Assembly (NCBI GenBank): GCA_029204225.1
Contig: CM055096.1
Location: 66,870,370-66,934,369 of the forward strand
DNA from: Diphasiastrum complanatum
Lineage: Eukaryota; Streptophyta; Lycopodiopsida; Lycopodiales; Lycopodiaceae
Direction of reading: 5' to 3'
Length of the DNA stretch: 64,000 nucleotides
Shown here: positions 48,013-58,943 of the stretch, piece by piece
How positions within the stretch are numbered: the first letter of the stretch is position 1
How the letters are laid out: the number at the start of each line of letters is the position of its first letter
Translations under genes and position numbers: made by a program
Notes under the pieces: generated by a model
Database searches by the model: none
Told to the model about the DNA's origin: nothing
Seen by the model: the letters and a program-made list of their open reading frames with translations, nothing else

Positions 48013-48504
48013 CCAATGAACTTCTCAAGGAAGTTGGTAAGTGCACATCATCTTTGGAAGCTTGGAATTCATTGGCTTCAAGCAAGAGGTGGATCTACAT
48101 CGACACTTCAAGAGGATGCTATGTTCACAAAGGGAAAATTCAAGGGCAAAACCAAAAGCAAGTGGCCTAAAGGGCAAGATCAAGTGGATGCTTCTTCAAG
48201 TGGCAAAAAGAAGGATAGATCAAAGCTCAAGTGCTTCTATTGTGGCATCAAAGGACACTTTGTAAGTGAGTGCTACAAGAAGAAGAGAGATCAAGGAGAC
48301 AAGCAAGGTAATCTTACTCTTGATGAGGATGGTTTGGATGTGCAAGATGCAAATGATGATGCTTTTGTGATGTCTTCATGTATGCTTGCTAATGATGGAG
48401 ATCTAGATCCTTGGTGGATTGATAGTGGAGCAAGTTCACACATGACCTTTCACACGGAGTACTTCACTTCTTTGTTGGCATATGGAGATGACAAGAGAGA
48501 GTGA
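48013..48504 (+). pseudogene. Element C gag end and protease
   Basis: After the insertion gag resumes (NELLKEVGKCTSSLEAWNSL), then a deletion joins it out of frame to ARGGSTSTLQEDAMF. The next part keeps the zinc knuckle CFYCGIKGHFVSEC and protease DSGASSHMTF, and breaks at DDKRE* (a GA repeat slip). Then VIYTANDGECAIKGIGT continues to about 48617. Confidence 0.92.
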
Positions 48505-48617
48505 TCTACACGGCCAATGATGGTGAGTGTGCAATCAAAGGGATTGGCACAATTCCTATTTCTCTCTCTGCAAATAGGAATGTTTATTTGGAGGATGTCT
48601 TGTTTATTCCATCTATT

Positions 48618-48738
48618 CACTATATCAATTATGGTTGTTTCCATTTTGAAAATTACATGATCATTGAAAGGAGATCTATTCTTAGGAAGAAGATCATTCT
48701 TATGATGTATCAAAGTTCTATTGGCAAAAACTATGCTA
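48618..48738. other. Filler sequence at the large deletion of element C
   Basis: About 120 bp between FIPSI of the protease region and the RNase H piece that has no match in elements A or B. Likely inserted during repair or a template switch that removed integrase and RT. Confidence 0.6.
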
Positions 48739-49327
48739 GGAGCATTGGAAGCTAGGAAAGCGAGTTTTGAGGTACATCATTGGAACTCGAGATTTTGGCA
48801 TATTGTATGAGGGATCATCACCTAATCTTTTTAGATTTTCAGATTCGGACTATGCTGGAGATGTAATGGATAGGAAATCCATTAGTTCTTATTGTATTTT
48901 CATAGGTGATGGAGCTATCTCATGGATGTCAAAGAAATCAGCCACTATCTCATTGTCATCTAGTGAGGCCGAGTACAAAGCTCTTACACATTGCACAAAG
49001 GAGATGGTATGGATCAAAAGGATGATCAAGGATCTTCACTTGCTGGATTTTTCAAAGAGTCCAATCATCTTTTGTGACGATCAATCAGCCCAAAGAATGG
49101 CATCCAATCCTATCTTTCATGCTAGGAGCAAGCATATTGAAATACAATATCATTTTGTGAGGGAGCGAGTCATTGCAAAGGAGGTGGAGCTTCAACATGT
49201 GTCTTCAAGGGAATGTGTAGCTGATATCTTCACCAAAGCATTGGGAAAAGACTTGTTCATGAATCATAGGACTTCACTTGGAGTATTATCAAAGTCTATG
49301 CTAAAACTAGTTAAAGAGGGAGTGTGA
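48739..49327 (+). pseudogene. Element C RNase H
   Basis: Starts mid-domain (HWKLGKRVLRYIIGTRDFG) and is open to the end: FSDSDYAGDVMDRKSISSY, LSSSEAEYKALTHCTKE, ARSKHIEIQYHFVRERV and ADIFTKALGKD, ending LVKEGV in the polypurine tract. Almost identical to element A. Confidence 0.93.
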
Positions 49328-49972
49328 AAGATTCAACTAGTTTAATCACATTTTGCAATATTTCCATATTTGGCATATTGAGGCCAAAACTTGTTTTAGA
49401 CTTAGAGGTTGACTTTTCAAAGTTCATTAGTCTAAATTTCATTTGAATAAACACTTTTTGGAAGTGTGAGAAAGATAGAATGCGAGTTTGAGTAGATTCA
49501 ATTTGAATAAGTTGGGTACATTGAATCTAGACCCAAGATTGGTAGGGTTAGCATTTTGGTGGGAAAGCAAGGTGGCCAAATAGGGTTTGGACCTGTTATA
49601 AAAGTATGTAACTCATGGAGAGAGTCATCTTCTCTCTTCTCTATCTCATTTCATGCTTATACATGGTTGTATTGGGTTCTACTATCCATTGGTGCACTAT
49701 CTTGGTGATTGCTTGCAATTCTATGAGTAGAATGATCTATATTTGCTATTTTTGGATCCACACGTGTGAAATACAGTAGCTTGCTGGTTTTGTATGGACA
49801 ACAACAGTACATAATTCTTTCATTCAATTTTGATCAAGTTCTATTAGTGTTTGCATCTCAAATTGTGTGTAGATGCTGATTTTTCTACATTGGTGAAATT
49901 GGTAGTGTATTTCTCTTTCTAACCAAAGATCATTCAAGTAGATTGGATCTTAAGAATCTGAAATCTTTCACA
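49323..49972 (+). repeat. 3' LTR of element C
   Basis: 650 bp; TATAAAA at 49597-49603, CACACGTGTG at 49759-49768. Matches the 3' LTR of A at the LTR-type sites. Confidence 0.95.
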
Positions 49973-49977
49973 ATTAT

Positions 49978-50100
49978 CACTTCTCAATATTTTTACTTTA
50001 TCATCAAGTTGATTTTCTACTAAAGTTGTGAACATTACAAAGGACTCAAACACTTTACTTTTGGAATCCAAAAGCTCAATCCAAGTGTATAAATCTTTCA
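49978..50100 (-). pseudogene. Element D integrase core start
   Basis: Minus-strand YTWIELLDSKSKVFESFVMF and VENQLDDKVKILRSDN, the part just before the second catalytic aspartate. Contiguous with 45309 once C and one ATTAT copy are removed. The match ends near 50100. Confidence 0.85.
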
Positions 50101-50400
50101 CCCACTCCTGAGTTGTGCAACTTGGAGACAACTCATCACATTCCATCCAAGGTTAAGGGATAGTCAGGATCGAATTTCAGAAAGGTGAAGTCCACCAACA
50201 TTCTCCACGTACCAAATCTGACCAAAAATTTGTTCTCATTCAGCATAATCATTGATTCAGGTCGGAGGGTCAAATTCGAGACACAAGTTTGAACAATTCT
50301 TGACAAATCTCGAAAAGTTCTAGCTTTTGGGAGAAGAAGTGGCAATCTTTAAAAACTCAGCCATTGTTATTCTTCCAATAGTCAAGCTCTTCACACCTCT
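50101..50400. other. Unassigned sequence between copia pieces
   Basis: A 69-codon minus-strand frame (50345-50136; KFLVRFGTWRMLVDFTFLKF) is open but I recognise no family. It may be part of another retroelement gag. Confidence 0.35.
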
Positions 50401-50748
50401 ACTTCCGAATCATCTAATATGCTTTGGCATTTCAGATTAGGCCACTTGAACTTCAATAGTATTCAGCAAATGTCAACTCAAAGACTAGTACAAGATTTGC
50501 CTGCTATCAACATGCCTACTTTTCCATGTGAAAGCTGTATAATCAGCAAGCATGCTAGAAGTCTTTTTATTTCTGACTCGATTCATACTTCCAAAGGCTT
50601 GCTAGATCTTGTACATAGCGACATATGTGGCCTGATGCAGACTGCTTCCGCAGGGGGAGCTCTATACCTCCTAACCTTCATCGATGACTTCTTTCAAAGG
50701 ACTGCAACCTATTTTTTGAAGAACAAATCAAAGTTGATTCATCCTTGA
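50401..50748 (+). pseudogene. Copia pre-integrase/integrase fragment
   Basis: Plus-strand frame with the zinc region WHFRLGHLNFNSIQQMS and CESCIISKHAR, then VHSDICGLMQTAS and LTFIDDFFQRTATYFLKNKS. This covers the HHCC motif and the first integrase aspartate. No flanking LTR or other pol domain; distinct in sequence from A, B, D and F. Confidence 0.88.
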
Positions 50749-50764
50749 TGGCATCTACTCTAAC

Positions 50765-51451
50765 AAGCAAGAGCTATTCCAATGACATATGATGGATTGA
50801 TAGTGGAGCCAGTTCCCACATGACATTCCAAAAGGATTGCTTCTCAACTCTTGTACCTTTTATAGGTTGTAAAAAGTCTATTCTAACAGCAAGTGATCAA
50901 AAATCTAGAATAGAACAATCCCTTTAAGTCTTGGATCCTCTAAAAGACTGGATCTAGAAAATGTACGCTATGTTCCTAATCTTACTAAGAGCTTGCGAAG
51001 TGTTAAACAACTAATAGTTAGTGGTTTAGATGTCCATTTTAAGAAAGGTGTTTGATCTATTATGATGAATGACACTTGCATTGTAAAGGGATTCAAGCAA
51101 GGGAGGATATTCAACCTTGATGCTTATGTGTTTCTTGAAAGTGTGAACATGGCTAAGGAGGAGCTTACACAAGTGGAGCGTTGGCATAAGAGATTGGGCC
51201 ACCCCAACTACAAATCAACGGAGACCCTATGCACAAAGGAGCTTGCATTTGACCTTCCAAAAGCATTTTCAAAGTGTGGAAAGAGTTGTGAGGCTTGTAG
51301 CCTCTCAAAGGCCCACAAGCTACCATTTGCTAATTCTTCCACTAGATCTTCTAAGTCATTAGATCTCATTCATAGAGATGTGCACTCTTTTTCTAAAGAA
51401 TCTAATGGAGGTGCATTGATGTATGTATCTTTTCTTGATGATTACTCTTAA
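50765..51451 (+). pseudogene. Copia protease/pre-integrase fragment
   Basis: A second plus-strand copia piece: WWIDSGASSHMTFQKD (protease active site) near 50790, several stops, then from 51062 an open part with GFKQGRIFNLDAYV, HKRLGHPNYKSTETLC, CEACSLSKAHKLPF, LIHRDVHSFSKESNGGA and YVSFLDDYS. Its first integrase acid sits in RDVHS. It ends at 51451 at the junction with the opposite-strand element F. Closer to G than to A. Confidence 0.88.
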
Positions 51452-52466
51452 ACCAGTCTTGGTGGTGAGTCATGTGTTGTGTTGCTCTAGAATCAAATTA
51501 CCATGAATCGATATCTTGTTGTTCTTCGACCTTGGTCATAAAAGCTGCTTCATCTTCCTCTTGTTGTTGGATCGAAAAACTAGTTGAAGCATAATCTGCT
51601 TGTTGTTGGAACTAATTCTTCTTCTCATTGTTGAATTTCAAAATTCTGTAGTCCTTGATCTCATATCCAGTTCTCTTGTAGTATCTGCAGAATAGTTTCT
51701 GCTTTGGTTGGAAGGATGAAGAGTTTGAATTCGACCTTGAGCCAAAATTCGACCCTGGTCGAGAATTTGACCCAAAGTCAAAATTTGACCCTGAGCCAAA
51801 ATTCGATCCTGACTGCATATTGCTCCTCTTTTTGGATCTGTAATTCTGATTGTTGAAATGTAGAGCCTGAGGATCTGACCCTGAGCCTGAGGAGGATGCA
51901 GATCTTCTTGCCTCCTCTTGTTGAAGCAATGAAATCACTCTTGAAAGGGTGATTTGCTCCTGGATCGAAATTGCTAGGACCCAATTCTCATAGGCCTTAG
52001 ATAGACTCGATAATAGAGTCATAACAACATCGATATCTTCTATGATTGAGCCAGTTGCAGTCATCTGCTCCATAAGAATTTGGAAAGTGTTGATATGGTT
52101 TGAAACACTTACTCCTTTAGACATTCGTAGGGTGAAGAATTTTTTTCTCAAATGGAATTTTGAGGTGATGTCCCTGATATCGTAGAGGGTTGCTAGGATG
52201 TCCCATGCATCCTTAGTAGTCTGAGAAGCTCCTATGTGACTGATTTGGTTGTCTCTGATGTTGAGAGTGATCATGGCAAAAGCCTTGCCATCTTTTAGTC
52301 TCCATTTGGTGATAATGGCTGCATCACCTTCAGGTTTAACTTCTGTGCCATCAACAATGTCACACAGTTTCTTGGCAAGTAGTATGACCTTCATTTTGAA
52401 GTTTCAGAGATGATAATTACTCCCATCGAGTCTGTCGATCAGAGAGGTACTAGAAATAGAATCCAT
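51452..52466 (-). pseudogene. Element F gag and protease
   Basis: Starts MDSISSTSLIDRLDGSNYHL at 52466. The tryptophan that follows is TGA; element E has TAG at the same codon. The capsid is then open from 52394 to 51612: DIVDGTEVKPEGDAAIITKW, WDILATLYDIRDITSK, QILMEQMTATGSI and LLQQEEARRSASSSGSGSD, then a Gly/Ser/Phe/Asn-rich linker with repeated SGSNFGS-like units. The zinc knuckle is CRYYKRTGYEIKDY, so three of its four metal ligands are lost. The protease reads FDSRATQHMT, with the active-site glycine replaced. Confidence 0.9.
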
Positions 52467-52607
52467 TTTGGGTGAGTGAGATCGTTGGTAGAAACAACGA
52501 TTTCAATATATTGTTGGCTATGCGCTTACTAGAACGTTGTCTTGGTAGAGACAAGACTAATAATCCGCAATGAAAAGCAGATTACTTAAATGCCCACTCC
52601 GATACCA

Positions 52608-53286
52608 TGTCAAAAATTGGTGGTATTGTCAACGGAAGCTTGAGCAAGAGTTGTGAGTAGGATCGGAAGCACAACATACAACAGCACAATTCTCAAATTG
52701 AATAACTCAGGCAAATGCACAATGAAACGATACAGTAGTGAGACCGAAATTTTGCACTCTAATTGATATCAAACAGTGAGTACAATGCTTGAAGTGATAA
52801 TTTTAGCTTACAATCATTGAGAGTAATAACTCTGGCTACAAAAGTATTGATCAGATTAAGAATTATCAAAAGAAATTTTCTAATGAAGATTCTAGGATTG
52901 TTATACTACAAAATATCTACAACAACCTTTTTGTTTTAATTATTACAACCGCCTCTTTATAGTTAATGTATGTACATAGTGGGCGAACTGCCAACACCAA
53001 GTTGTTGGGTCGACCAGCAGTATCGGATTTACAATGTATCGAAAAATATACAAAGGATCGAATTTTACACTAGGTCAAAAAAATACAATTAGGGTCGGAT
53101 TTTCTAGGGTCGACAAAATCAGACCCGCTTCAACCCGATCTAGGGTCGAAGACACCCAGATAATTTTCCGTCGATCCAATCCAGGGTCGGAAAATCTCTG
53201 TTGCTAAAAAATTTGAGTCTTCTGTTTCTGGTTTTTTAGGATGCTCATTAATGAATGGATTTGAGGCTGAGCATCGAATTCCAACA
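52608..53286 (-). repeat. 5' LTR of element F
   Basis: 679 bp; its start shares GCTCAGCCT and AATGAGCATCCTAAAAAAC with the LTR of E, so E and F are related families. Carries a run of GGGTCG-type words (53,030-53,190). Confidence 0.85.
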
Positions 53287-54243
53287 GGAAGTGCCTATGC
53301 CTTCCTATGGTGTTTAGAATGACTTTAGTCTCTCTCTAGAACTAAAGTGCATCAATTTCAAAGCTCACTCTCAATGATTTAGAGGTTGATCTTACACCAT
53401 TCCACATCAAACCAGAATGAGTTGATTGAATTTTTGCAAAGCAAATTACTAGTTTTGCTTCGTCAATCTTGTTTGAAGCGCATAGATATAGTGAAAGTAC
53501 AAATACAACAGCCTCTCACATGTGTGGGAAGTACACTTGAACTTTGCACACTAACTTGTGCTCCAAATTTTCCAAGTAAATAATTTGTTAGACTAGTCCT
53601 CCTTCAAATTGAATTTAGCACCAATGCTTTGTACAAAATGAAGAGTTTTAGATCATTATCAAAGCTCTTAGACTTGGCTCTAATACCAAAAATCAGAAAA
53701 TAGGACTCCAATAGATCTACAAAAGATCAATAAGAGTGATTGGCAACTTGGTATGTTGATCTATCTTCAAACTAACATCCAAATCTAGCTTTTACTTGAC
53801 AATTTCTATACATCCAAGCAAGAACAATCAAAGATAATGATCAAAAGGCTTCACACGTGTGAATTACAACAAGTGTATAGCTTGCTAACAACAAATGTGT
53901 TTACTTATCAGATCCTAAGCATTCATCCACAAAGAACATGCATAGAGAGTTGAAATCAACAAGATTGCTTCCAAAACAATGTTTCTCATCATTAACCTCC
54001 AAACGGATCCTTCATGGATCAAGTACACAATTATGATAATCTCTCTCTAAGCTGCTTCCAGCATGTGTGGGACAGCTCATTGTACTCATCCATATCCACT
54101 TTAGATAAGATCTCATCCATATCAAGCTACTTACATTTACAAGGTTAAAATTGTAAAAATTTAATACTACATATAAAACAAGTGCAATGATCTTGCTGTC
54201 TCTAGATCCTGTATACAATGAAGGAACATAAGAGCTTAACACA
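53287..54243 (-). mobile_element. Element H: LTR remnant with primer site and leader
   Basis: Minus-strand TGGTATTAGAGCC at 53676-53688 is a one-mismatch primer site. To its right (53689-54243) lies an LTR-like stretch with the TTCACACGTGTGAA palindrome at 53850-53863, an LTR-shared word. It would start TGTTAAGCTC near 54241. To its left is about 390 bp of leader cut by the LTR of F. The LTR terminus next to the primer site has lost its CA. No coding domain. Confidence 0.55.
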
Positions 54244-54244
54244 C

Positions 54245-55965
54245 ATTTGATAGGATTTAGAAAAGTGTTGAGCCTAGAGTACCAAGCTCTAGGTGCTTGT
54301 TTGAGTCCATAAATACTTTACTGCAAAAAGCACACTTTGTCTTCAAGTTCCTTCTTAATGAATCCCTCGGGTTGCCTCACGTAGATCTCTTCCTCCAAGT
54401 AGCCATTGAAGAATTCACATCAGGTTGATAGAGCTTCCAATTGAAAATAGTAGCAAGAGAGATGATCAATGTAATAGTTACAAGCTTAGCAATTGGAGCA
54501 AATGTTTTATCATAATCTACTCCCTTGGTTTGCAAAAACCCCTTCGCCACAAGTTGTGTCGTATATTTGCTTATTGATACATCTTGGTTATACTTCAATC
54601 TATACACCCACCTGCAATCAAGTGGGTTCTTCCCTTGAGGAAGATCTACAAGATCCCAAGTATGATTCTTAGTAAGAGCATCATACTCCACTTGCATGGC
54701 TTCTATTCAACTTTGTGACTTGATAGCATCTTCATAGCATGTTGGTTCATCAAGCATTGAAGTCAGAAAAGTGTAAGAGGTGAATGATTGAGTGTATTCC
54801 CCTTGTTTACCTTTGTCAATGTCAGTGAGCCTTGAAGGTTCGGCCCTTGCCCTCGAGGATCTCCTTGGAGCTCTCGGATTTTGAGGCGGATCCTCAAGAT
54901 CTTGATCACGTTGATGCTCCTCCTCAATCCTTGCAAGATCTTTGACATCAAGGTTGTTAGATGCATTTTCATTCACACAAGATACATGTTGTTTATCAAA
55001 TAGCACATTCCTACTCACTATGATCTTATTAGTGATGGGATTGAGAATTCTATGTCCTTTACTAGATTGACCATAACCAACAAAAATACCCTTGATTGAT
55101 GTTGCCTCATCTTTCTTCCTTGTTTCCAAGGATGTGCGAACATAGCATGGAGATCCAAAGATCTTCTCAATTGAGGTTTGGCTTCTTACCATATAGAGCT
55201 TCATATGGTGTAATCCCCCCAATGGCTTTATTGGGCAATCTATTATATAGAAAGTTAGCACATGTAATAGCTTCTCACCAAAAAGACTTGGGAAGAGAGG
55301 AATCTAGCCTTAAGGCTTTAGCACATTCACAAAGAGTTCTATTTTTCCTCTCGGCCACCCCATTTTGTTGAGGGGTATAAGGACATGAGACTCTCTCTTT
55401 ATGCCATTAGATTCACAAAACTGTAGCATCTTCTTGGAGATGTACTCTCCACCATTATCACACCTTAATACTTTGATTCTAGTATTAAGTTGATTATCGT
55501 CTAGTACTTTGAACTTCACAAAGTATTCATACACCATAATTTTCATAGGCAAAAGATAGATCCAAGCATATCTTGAATAATCATCAATGAATGTTACATA
55601 CATTCTAGAACCTCCATTGATACTTGGAAAAAGCTATGCACATCATAATAAATGCTCTATAAGGGAGTGAAAGATATAGTGACAGATCTTTGAAAAGGTT
55701 GCTTGTGAGTCTTTGAGAGGCTACAAGCCTCACACATCTTACCACACTTTGACAAGGTCTTTGGATGGCCAAGAGCTAGCTCCTTTGCACACATGATCTC
55801 CATATATTTGAAGTTAGGATGTCCTAACCTCTTGTGCCAAAGCTCCACTTGAGTGATCTCCTCCTTTGTCATATTCACACTCTCAATAGCAACATTATTA
55901 TCCAATTTAAATAATCTTCCTTGTTTAAAAGCATTATGGAAAGCTATATTCCTCGGCAGGCCAAG
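54245..55965 (-). pseudogene. Element G: copia integrase to RT, decayed
   Basis: Minus-strand order from 55965 down: FKQGRLFKLDNNVAIESVN, HKRLGHPNFKYMEIMC, CEACSLSKTHK (zinc region); YVTFIDDYSRYAWIYLL and RCDNGGEYISKKM (second integrase acid present); then, after frameshifts, KGIFVGYGQSSKGHRI and EPSRLTDIDKGKQGE; then RT from 54697 with HTWDLVDLPQGKNPLDCRW, QLVAKGFLQTKGVDYDKTFA and YQPDVNSS, where the first RT aspartate is kept but the following AFLNG is disrupted. RT ends at 54245 against H. No LTR pair is assigned. G is the best intact guide to old element D. Confidence 0.88.
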
Positions 55966-56091
55966 TTTGTGTTGAACTTTAATCCTTACTTATACTCACT
56001 TGAATTCATCTCCTGAGTACATCTATACTATGTAAATATTCCCTCTCTGCAACAGCATGTTGCCTCATTGGAAAGCTCTTATAAGAGTTAT

Positions 56092-56560
56092 AGTAAGAAA
56101 TCAATTTTGATCAGATTCATTAGTATAAGATCTAAATGTGATGATGTAATTATTGTACAATTTATTTGGTTTACTGTATATGGTTGTGATCGGGACGTGA
56201 CCTGTTAGGATATATATCGATCGGGCACTGATCCCGTGGCCAACTACTTGGGTTAGCCGAGTAGCCACACATAGGAAGAATTAGCCTGTACGGAGTTATT
56301 TACAGTACTTGCTATACTTGGGGGCATGTCCCAAGTTTGTCGGTCGAATTTGGCCATATTGGGCCCGACCTTAATTTGACAGGTGGTAGGCCAATTTTAA
56401 GACACTTGCCTTTTCATGCAGTTTGTGGATACTCTATATGTACAGTGTTTCTTTGTAATCTAATAACTTTTGTTGTGCCATCTATGAGAGCTTGTGAGGA
56501 GTGGCTATGGTGATTATGTGATGTGATCTGCATACTGCACTAGATTCTATCGGAATTTCA
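56092..56560 (+). repeat. LTR K1 of the protein-less element family, plus orientation
   Basis: About 470 bp, beginning near AGTAAGAAATCA and ending GGAATTTCA. It is the reverse complement of K3 (61590-62058) with scattered changes. No primer site follows and no polypurine tract precedes it, so it is solo or its element has been deleted. It abuts K2 head to head. Confidence 0.75.
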
Positions 56561-56562
56561 CA

Positions 56563-56766
56563 TGTACATACTAATTCTTCCTATGTGTGGCTGCTCGGCT
56601 AACCCAAGTAGCCGGCTACGGGATCAGTGCCCGATCAATATATCCTAACGGGTCACGTCGCGATCACAACCATATGAAGTAAACCAAATAAATTATACAC
56701 TAATTACATCATCACATTTAGAGCTTACATAAAATGCATATCAAATTAACTCTGATTTCTAACTAT
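56563..56766 (-). repeat. Truncated 3' LTR K2
   Basis: About 200 bp matching the right part of K3 (CTAATTCTTCCTATGTGTGG to GATTTCTAACT). Followed on the right by a minus-strand polypurine tract GCTTAAGGGAGA. The left 270 bp of the LTR is missing at the junction with K1. Confidence 0.8.
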
Positions 56767-56783
56767 CTCCCTTAAGCTCAAAT

Positions 56784-58943
56784 GTGATAAGAGTGAAAAA
56801 CAATAATTTGTAGCAATGTCTGGAGTGGCCAAAAGATGTTATGCATATCCTGCTCCTATGCACTTGACTCACACTCAAGCACACCAACAAACCACCAGGT
56901 TTGACTCACAAAGTATTATGTAAACACAATGCTCATACAGAGAGTCTACCATACTCTCGACCAACTGACTCGTCCCCAATCCGACTTGAACACAAGTGGA
57001 CCACATGAGCGACAAGGCTCAAACTGAGGAAATCCCACTGCCACCATGAGACTTACATCCTCCATCTAGCTAGGCTGACATCCTATCAGACACTTACAAG
57101 TACGAACCTGTAAAGCTGACATAAATGAGCGACTGAGACTCAACTTGAGGAAATCTTACTGCCACCATAATATTATACCCTCACTAGATGGACAGCTAGT
57201 AGACAATGATAAGTCAATGAGCATAAATGACTACTTTGTTTCAAACGTAGCAAATGCACAACCACATACAACTCTAACTCGGATCTAGACTCCCGTGACA
57301 AGGCAACATGCAAGCCCATACACACTCATGCAAACCAACACGAATGATAAAGTGTCAAATACATGACCAAGGCCAACCCAAACTGTGGTATCCTGTCGTA
57401 CCAACACATGTGCCACCTGTAGATCTGTTGCTACACCACTGGTCTCCAAATCAGGTCTCCAACCATGGCCCACACTTGTAACCAAGATGCCCTCACGTCC
57501 AAGCATATCACATAGATGTCCTCATGCATCATCCAAGATCAACCATCTCGAACCAATGAGTGCTCCAAGCCTCATCTATAATGTATCTCCCAAACAAAGC
57601 TATGCTCCAAGCTGCTTTGCCGTGACATTCTGTCCAATAAGTCCTGAAAGCTGATCCCCATCCATTCCTCATGCTCCAAGCACAAGAGTCTACCAAGGAC
57701 TCAATGAATGAATGTACACGAACCTCACCATAGGCTATACCTGAGTAGCTCGCCTACCTCCCAGAGATACTGATGATGATCTGCCTGTCCTACATTCCAT
57801 GTAGGTTTAACTTTCCATGCTTGACGTTGCCAACTCTGATTTAACCAGTACATGGGCATCCCACCAAGGAGCCTATCTCATCAACACTGTATCCATGATA
57901 GCGTCCAAGCCAAAGCAAATGCAAACTAGATCCACTATCGTGATGAACAACTCACCCACGATCCATAGCATATCAGGTAGGATAGCTCCAAAACCATGTA
58001 CCCTGTACCATCTGATCACCAAGTATCCATTACCCGCTAATAGTTCCCCAAGAATCTGTCCACCTGTAGTGCAACTAGACTCCAACTGAATCTAACCAAA
58101 AGCTGCATCTTGCTTATCAATTAATGATGGAAAGAAACAACATGTGATGCCAACCTGGAGATCACTGTGCATATAACCATGCAGCTCACCTGATCATTCG
58201 CCAAAGTATCAACTGTCACTCCCTGAGAAACCATCTCCATCCATGTCAGCTCACAACCATGGGCATGTTGAATCCACATCACCCCATAATGCACTCCATG
58301 CCCTCAAGATATGTACCACCCCAGGTACACTCCATGCCACCTACCTCCAAGTAGGCATGACTCGTCCCTAGGTCATCACATGATGCATCAGCTGAAGAAC
58401 ATCATCCATACAATGACATATCATACCTGAGCAACTGTAGCATCTCCCTGAGTGCCACCCCAATGGACTCGTCATCCACATACTATGCTCACCTGATGTC
58501 TCCGATCCTGGTCACCATCCTGCTAGACAAGCCGAACTCCAAAGCATCACCTGTTCCACTTGGCTCCTAGCATCTGCTCGCTCTCCCTGGCTATGTGCCA
58601 CCCGACACCATGCCACCGCAAGCATATATGTGATTCATCGCTCACGGGATCCCGAGACCATTGTCTCCCTGATCGTATTGAGGTATATGGTTCTGAGTGA
58701 CTCCCTCTAGGCTTATCCTGATCTCACCACCTGAGAATCTGCACCATGGAAATTCCAACACTTGTGCCAAGCCTAGACTCCTGCAAATACAGCCAACTGC
58801 ATGAAAGCTATAGGTAGCTTATCCACGCCCGTGATGATAGATGTCTCCCCATCGATGCCAATGTCCAAAATTGGCCCTCTATTGTAATGCCAACTTGTAC
58901 TCCCAAATGAGCACACCATGAAGTCCTCGCCATCAATGTCCCC
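56784..58943. repeat. Arm 1 of a large inverted repeat
   Basis: Pairs as reverse complement with 62059-64000. Matched landmarks are GTGATAAGAGTG (56784) with the window end, and CCATCAATGTCCCC (58930-58943) with the start of arm 2. Arm 2 is shorter because of deletions, one of about 100 bp opposite 58,560-58,660. Confidence 0.88.

Larger units (their letters stand above)
45315..49972 (+). mobile_element. Copia element C, deleted relative of A, in element D
   Basis: 4,658 bp, same family as A: LTRs 45315-45964 and 49323-49972, primer site 45965-45976, polypurine tract just before 49323, perfect target duplication ATTAT (45310-45314, 49973-49977). LTRs differ at about 25 sites, so it is older than B. 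The interior lacks part of gag and everything from late protease to mid RNase H, and carries a 1,228-bp foreign insertion. It has no RT or integrase. Confidence 0.96.
51452..53286 (-). mobile_element. Copia element F, 5' half only
   Basis: Minus-strand element with 5' LTR 52608-53286 (TGTTGGAATTC to TTTTTGACA on the minus strand), a degenerate primer site at 52596-52607 (TGGTATCGGAGT), gag and protease. Integrase, RT, RNase H and the 3' LTR are missing; it ends at 51452 against a plus-strand fragment. Its gag is a close relative of element E's. Confidence 0.88.

Noticed and set aside
50136-50345. Possible DUF4283-like or gag protein
   Set aside because: Too short and the resemblance is weak; left unassigned.
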